A stretch of 64,000 nt of DNA, taken from assembly GCA_017548605.1 (NCBI GenBank), contig JAFYZT010000044.1, forward strand, positions 1 through 64,000. The letters are read 5' to 3'. This DNA is from Prevotella sp. Its GTDB lineage: Bacteria > Bacteroidota > Bacteroidia > Bacteroidales > Bacteroidaceae. The position numbers and the translations under genes are program-made. The notes below the pieces were generated by a model. That model was not told the DNA's origin and did no database searches. It saw only the letters and a list, made by a program, of their open reading frames with translations. This document shows positions 62,790 through 64,000 of the stretch, piece after piece (within the stretch, counting starts at the first letter, position 1; every line of letters begins with the position of its first letter).

Positions 62790-64000
62790 TTATTCCACCA
62801 CCACCTTGCGGACGGAGCCGTCGCTCATGCGGATGATGTTCAGGCCGCGGGCGGGAGCTTGCAGACGCATACCGTCAATATTGTAACGTGCCTGCTCGCT
62901 CACTTCGGTCGAAGAGACCACACCTTGTATGCCTGTAGCATCCTCCTGAATGGTGGCCTTCACGGCATTGGTGATATAACCCTTACTGTCGAGCACCAGT
63001 GCCACGATGAAGATGTCGCCTCTTTCTTGGGCTTCGGTCAGAGCCGGCTTCAGTTCGCTCCTGGTGGGCAATGTGAGCGTATATTCACGCTCCGCCCTCT
63101 CGCCACGTGTCATGGCACCCAACGCTTCCACCTTGTTGTTGTAATTCACGTAGGAACTGACGAGTGCCACATCGTTGAACAAGAGACCGGCAACAGACGA
63201 CTGTCCGTATTTACCGCCTTTGCAGAAATCCTCCATATCGGGGTCACCAACCTGGGCTGAGGTATATTGGCTATAATAATTCGACTGTCTCCACCTTGTG
63301 GAAGTGCCCGTCAGATTGTCGGCTACTACGACAAAAGCCACCGTGAAATTCTCATCGGCCAACGCCTCCACCTCGGCTTTCGCCGTAAGTCCCGTCTTCT
63401 CTTCGTTCCAAGTTCCCTCGACTGTCACGTCTGCCTTGGCAGCCACATTGTCAAGCACATCTTGTATATCATCGATGATGGAATAGCCCGTGCCATATTT
63501 GGGGTCTATTTCGCCTCCCATGCGGTTGAGGAGGCATGAAGGAGCCGACCCGCTGAAAATCCTGGCATAGTTGCTGGCTGAACCCAATGCCATGGCATCG
63601 GAAGAAGCAGAAGAGTAAAGGTGCGCAGCAACACCAATGAACAGGTCGCCAAAATGCTCACGCGCCATTTCCATACCAACGATGCCACGCGGACACCATC
63701 CGCAACCCAGTCCAGTGAACTCCTCCACTACGGCACGACGTTCCACCTGATGGTCAACGGTAAGAATGGGAGCGGTATAAGAGGGATCTTCCACCGTCTC
63801 GTTCGCCTCGCCGTTCACCTGTTTGATGGTGATGGTCACTTCGTCTTTTCCAGGAGTATCCAGACCTTGGAATGGCATTTTCACGCCCACGTTGCCCCCG
63901 AAGACATTACAGGGAACTGACAGGTCGACATGCTGCACCTCGCCCTCCACGCCATTGGCCGTGATGGTATAGTCGATGGAAGATATGCCTTTTGCACCCT
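62790..64000 (-). CDS. Omp28-like secreted thioredoxin-fold protein (5' end outside window)
   Basis: The frame is open to the right edge (upstream residues include GAKGISSIDYTITANG), so at least 403 residues are encoded and the true start is missing; a GTG at 63950 is only internal. The middle carries EEFTGLGCGWCPRG, a CxxC thioredoxin-like site as in Omp28-related surface proteins, followed by an Ig-like region. The C-terminus has RYNIDGMRL and GLNIIRMSDGS, resembling the tails of the amylase and galactanase here, so type IX secretion is plausible. Its function is unknown. Confidence 0.8.
   Translation of the reverse strand, partial: GAKGISSIDYTITANGVEGEVQHVDLSVPCNVFGGNVGVKMPFQGLDTPGKDEVTITIKQVNGEANETVEDPSYTAPILTVDHQVERRAVVEEFTGLGCGWCPRGIVGMEMAREHFGDLFIGVAAHLYSSASSDAMALGSASNYARIFSGSAPSCLLNRMGGEIDPKYGTGYSIIDDIQDVLDNVAAKADVTVEGTWNEEKTGLTAKAEVEALADENFTVAFVVVADNLTGTSTRWRQSNYYSQYTSAQVGDPDMEDFCKGGKYGQSSVAGLLFNDVALVSSYVNYNNKVEALGAMTRGERAEREYTLTLPTRSELKPALTEAQERGDIFIVALVLDSKGYITNAVKATIQEDATGIQGVVSSTEVSEQARYNIDGMRLQAPARGLNIIRMSDGSVRKVVVE

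Noticed and set aside
63948-63950. GTG as the true start of the Omp28-like gene
   Set aside because: The same frame stays open upstream to the window edge with ordinary coding sequence, so this is an internal valine codon and the gene is cut off by the window.

Overview
The window looks like a chromosomal segment of a member of the Bacteroidales, most likely Prevotellaceae. The evidence is a SusCDEF starch-uptake locus, type IX secretion genes porU/porV next to ispF, a type III glutamine synthetase, promoters of the Bacteroidota form TAnnTTTG with little Shine-Dalgarno signal, and a start-region synteny (tsaB, DUF4290, murA, rimM, dxr, rseP) usual for the phylum. Base composition is moderate in GC, and one gene near 49 kb is visibly AT-richer. 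I saw no rRNA, tRNA, CRISPR array, transposase or phage gene.

Layout. 0-22 kb is a starch/maltodextrin locus. On the minus strand lie pullulanase, GH97 alpha-glucosidase (susB), 4-alpha-glucanotransferase (malQ), a PAP2 phosphatase, an MFS sugar transporter and a LacI-type regulator. On the plus strand lie susC, susD, susE, susF, a GH13 alpha-amylase and, from its own promoter, a GH53 galactanase. LacI-type operator sequences sit in front of malQ, susC and the amylase. 22-31 kb holds housekeeping and envelope genes: an ABC exporter, nadK, a DJ-1 protein, recG, an M23/LysM peptidase, a small secreted protein and two glycosyltransferases. An orphan promoter-to-terminator unit at 31.6-31.8 kb looks like a small non-coding RNA. 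31.8-37.8 kb is ispF-porV-porU-FAH. 37.8-41 kb is tsf-rpsB-rpsI-rplM with structured leaders. 41.3-45.8 kb is a four-gene surface-glycan cluster whose gaps are filled by low-complexity repeats. 45.8-51 kb holds an outer-membrane barrel protein paired with a membrane-anchored winged-helix regulator, then a two-gene segment (secreted GExH-type protein and Crp/Fnr regulator) flanked by a 101-bp near-perfect direct repeat. 51-62 kb is nadD-gmk-yicC, then tsaB-DUF4290-murA-rimM-dxr-rseP and glnN. The right edge has an MBL-fold enzyme and a truncated Omp28-like secreted protein.

How the genes work together. Starch is bound at the surface by SusCDEF and cut by a secreted amylase. The resulting oligosaccharides are cut by pullulanase and GH97 in the periplasm, imported by the MFS carrier and rearranged by MalQ. 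The amylase has no lipobox. Instead it ends in a short C-terminal motif that also occurs on the galactanase and the Omp28-like protein, which fits export by the type IX system whose PorU and PorV are encoded here.

The most unusual features are: (1) a modular set of intergenic repeats placed consistently at gene ends and just before start codons, with apparent invasion of two coding sequences; (2) the 101-bp duplicated promoter flanking a two-gene segment; (3) the membrane winged-helix regulator with 11-bp direct repeats in front of its outer-membrane partner; and (4) the orphan RNA.
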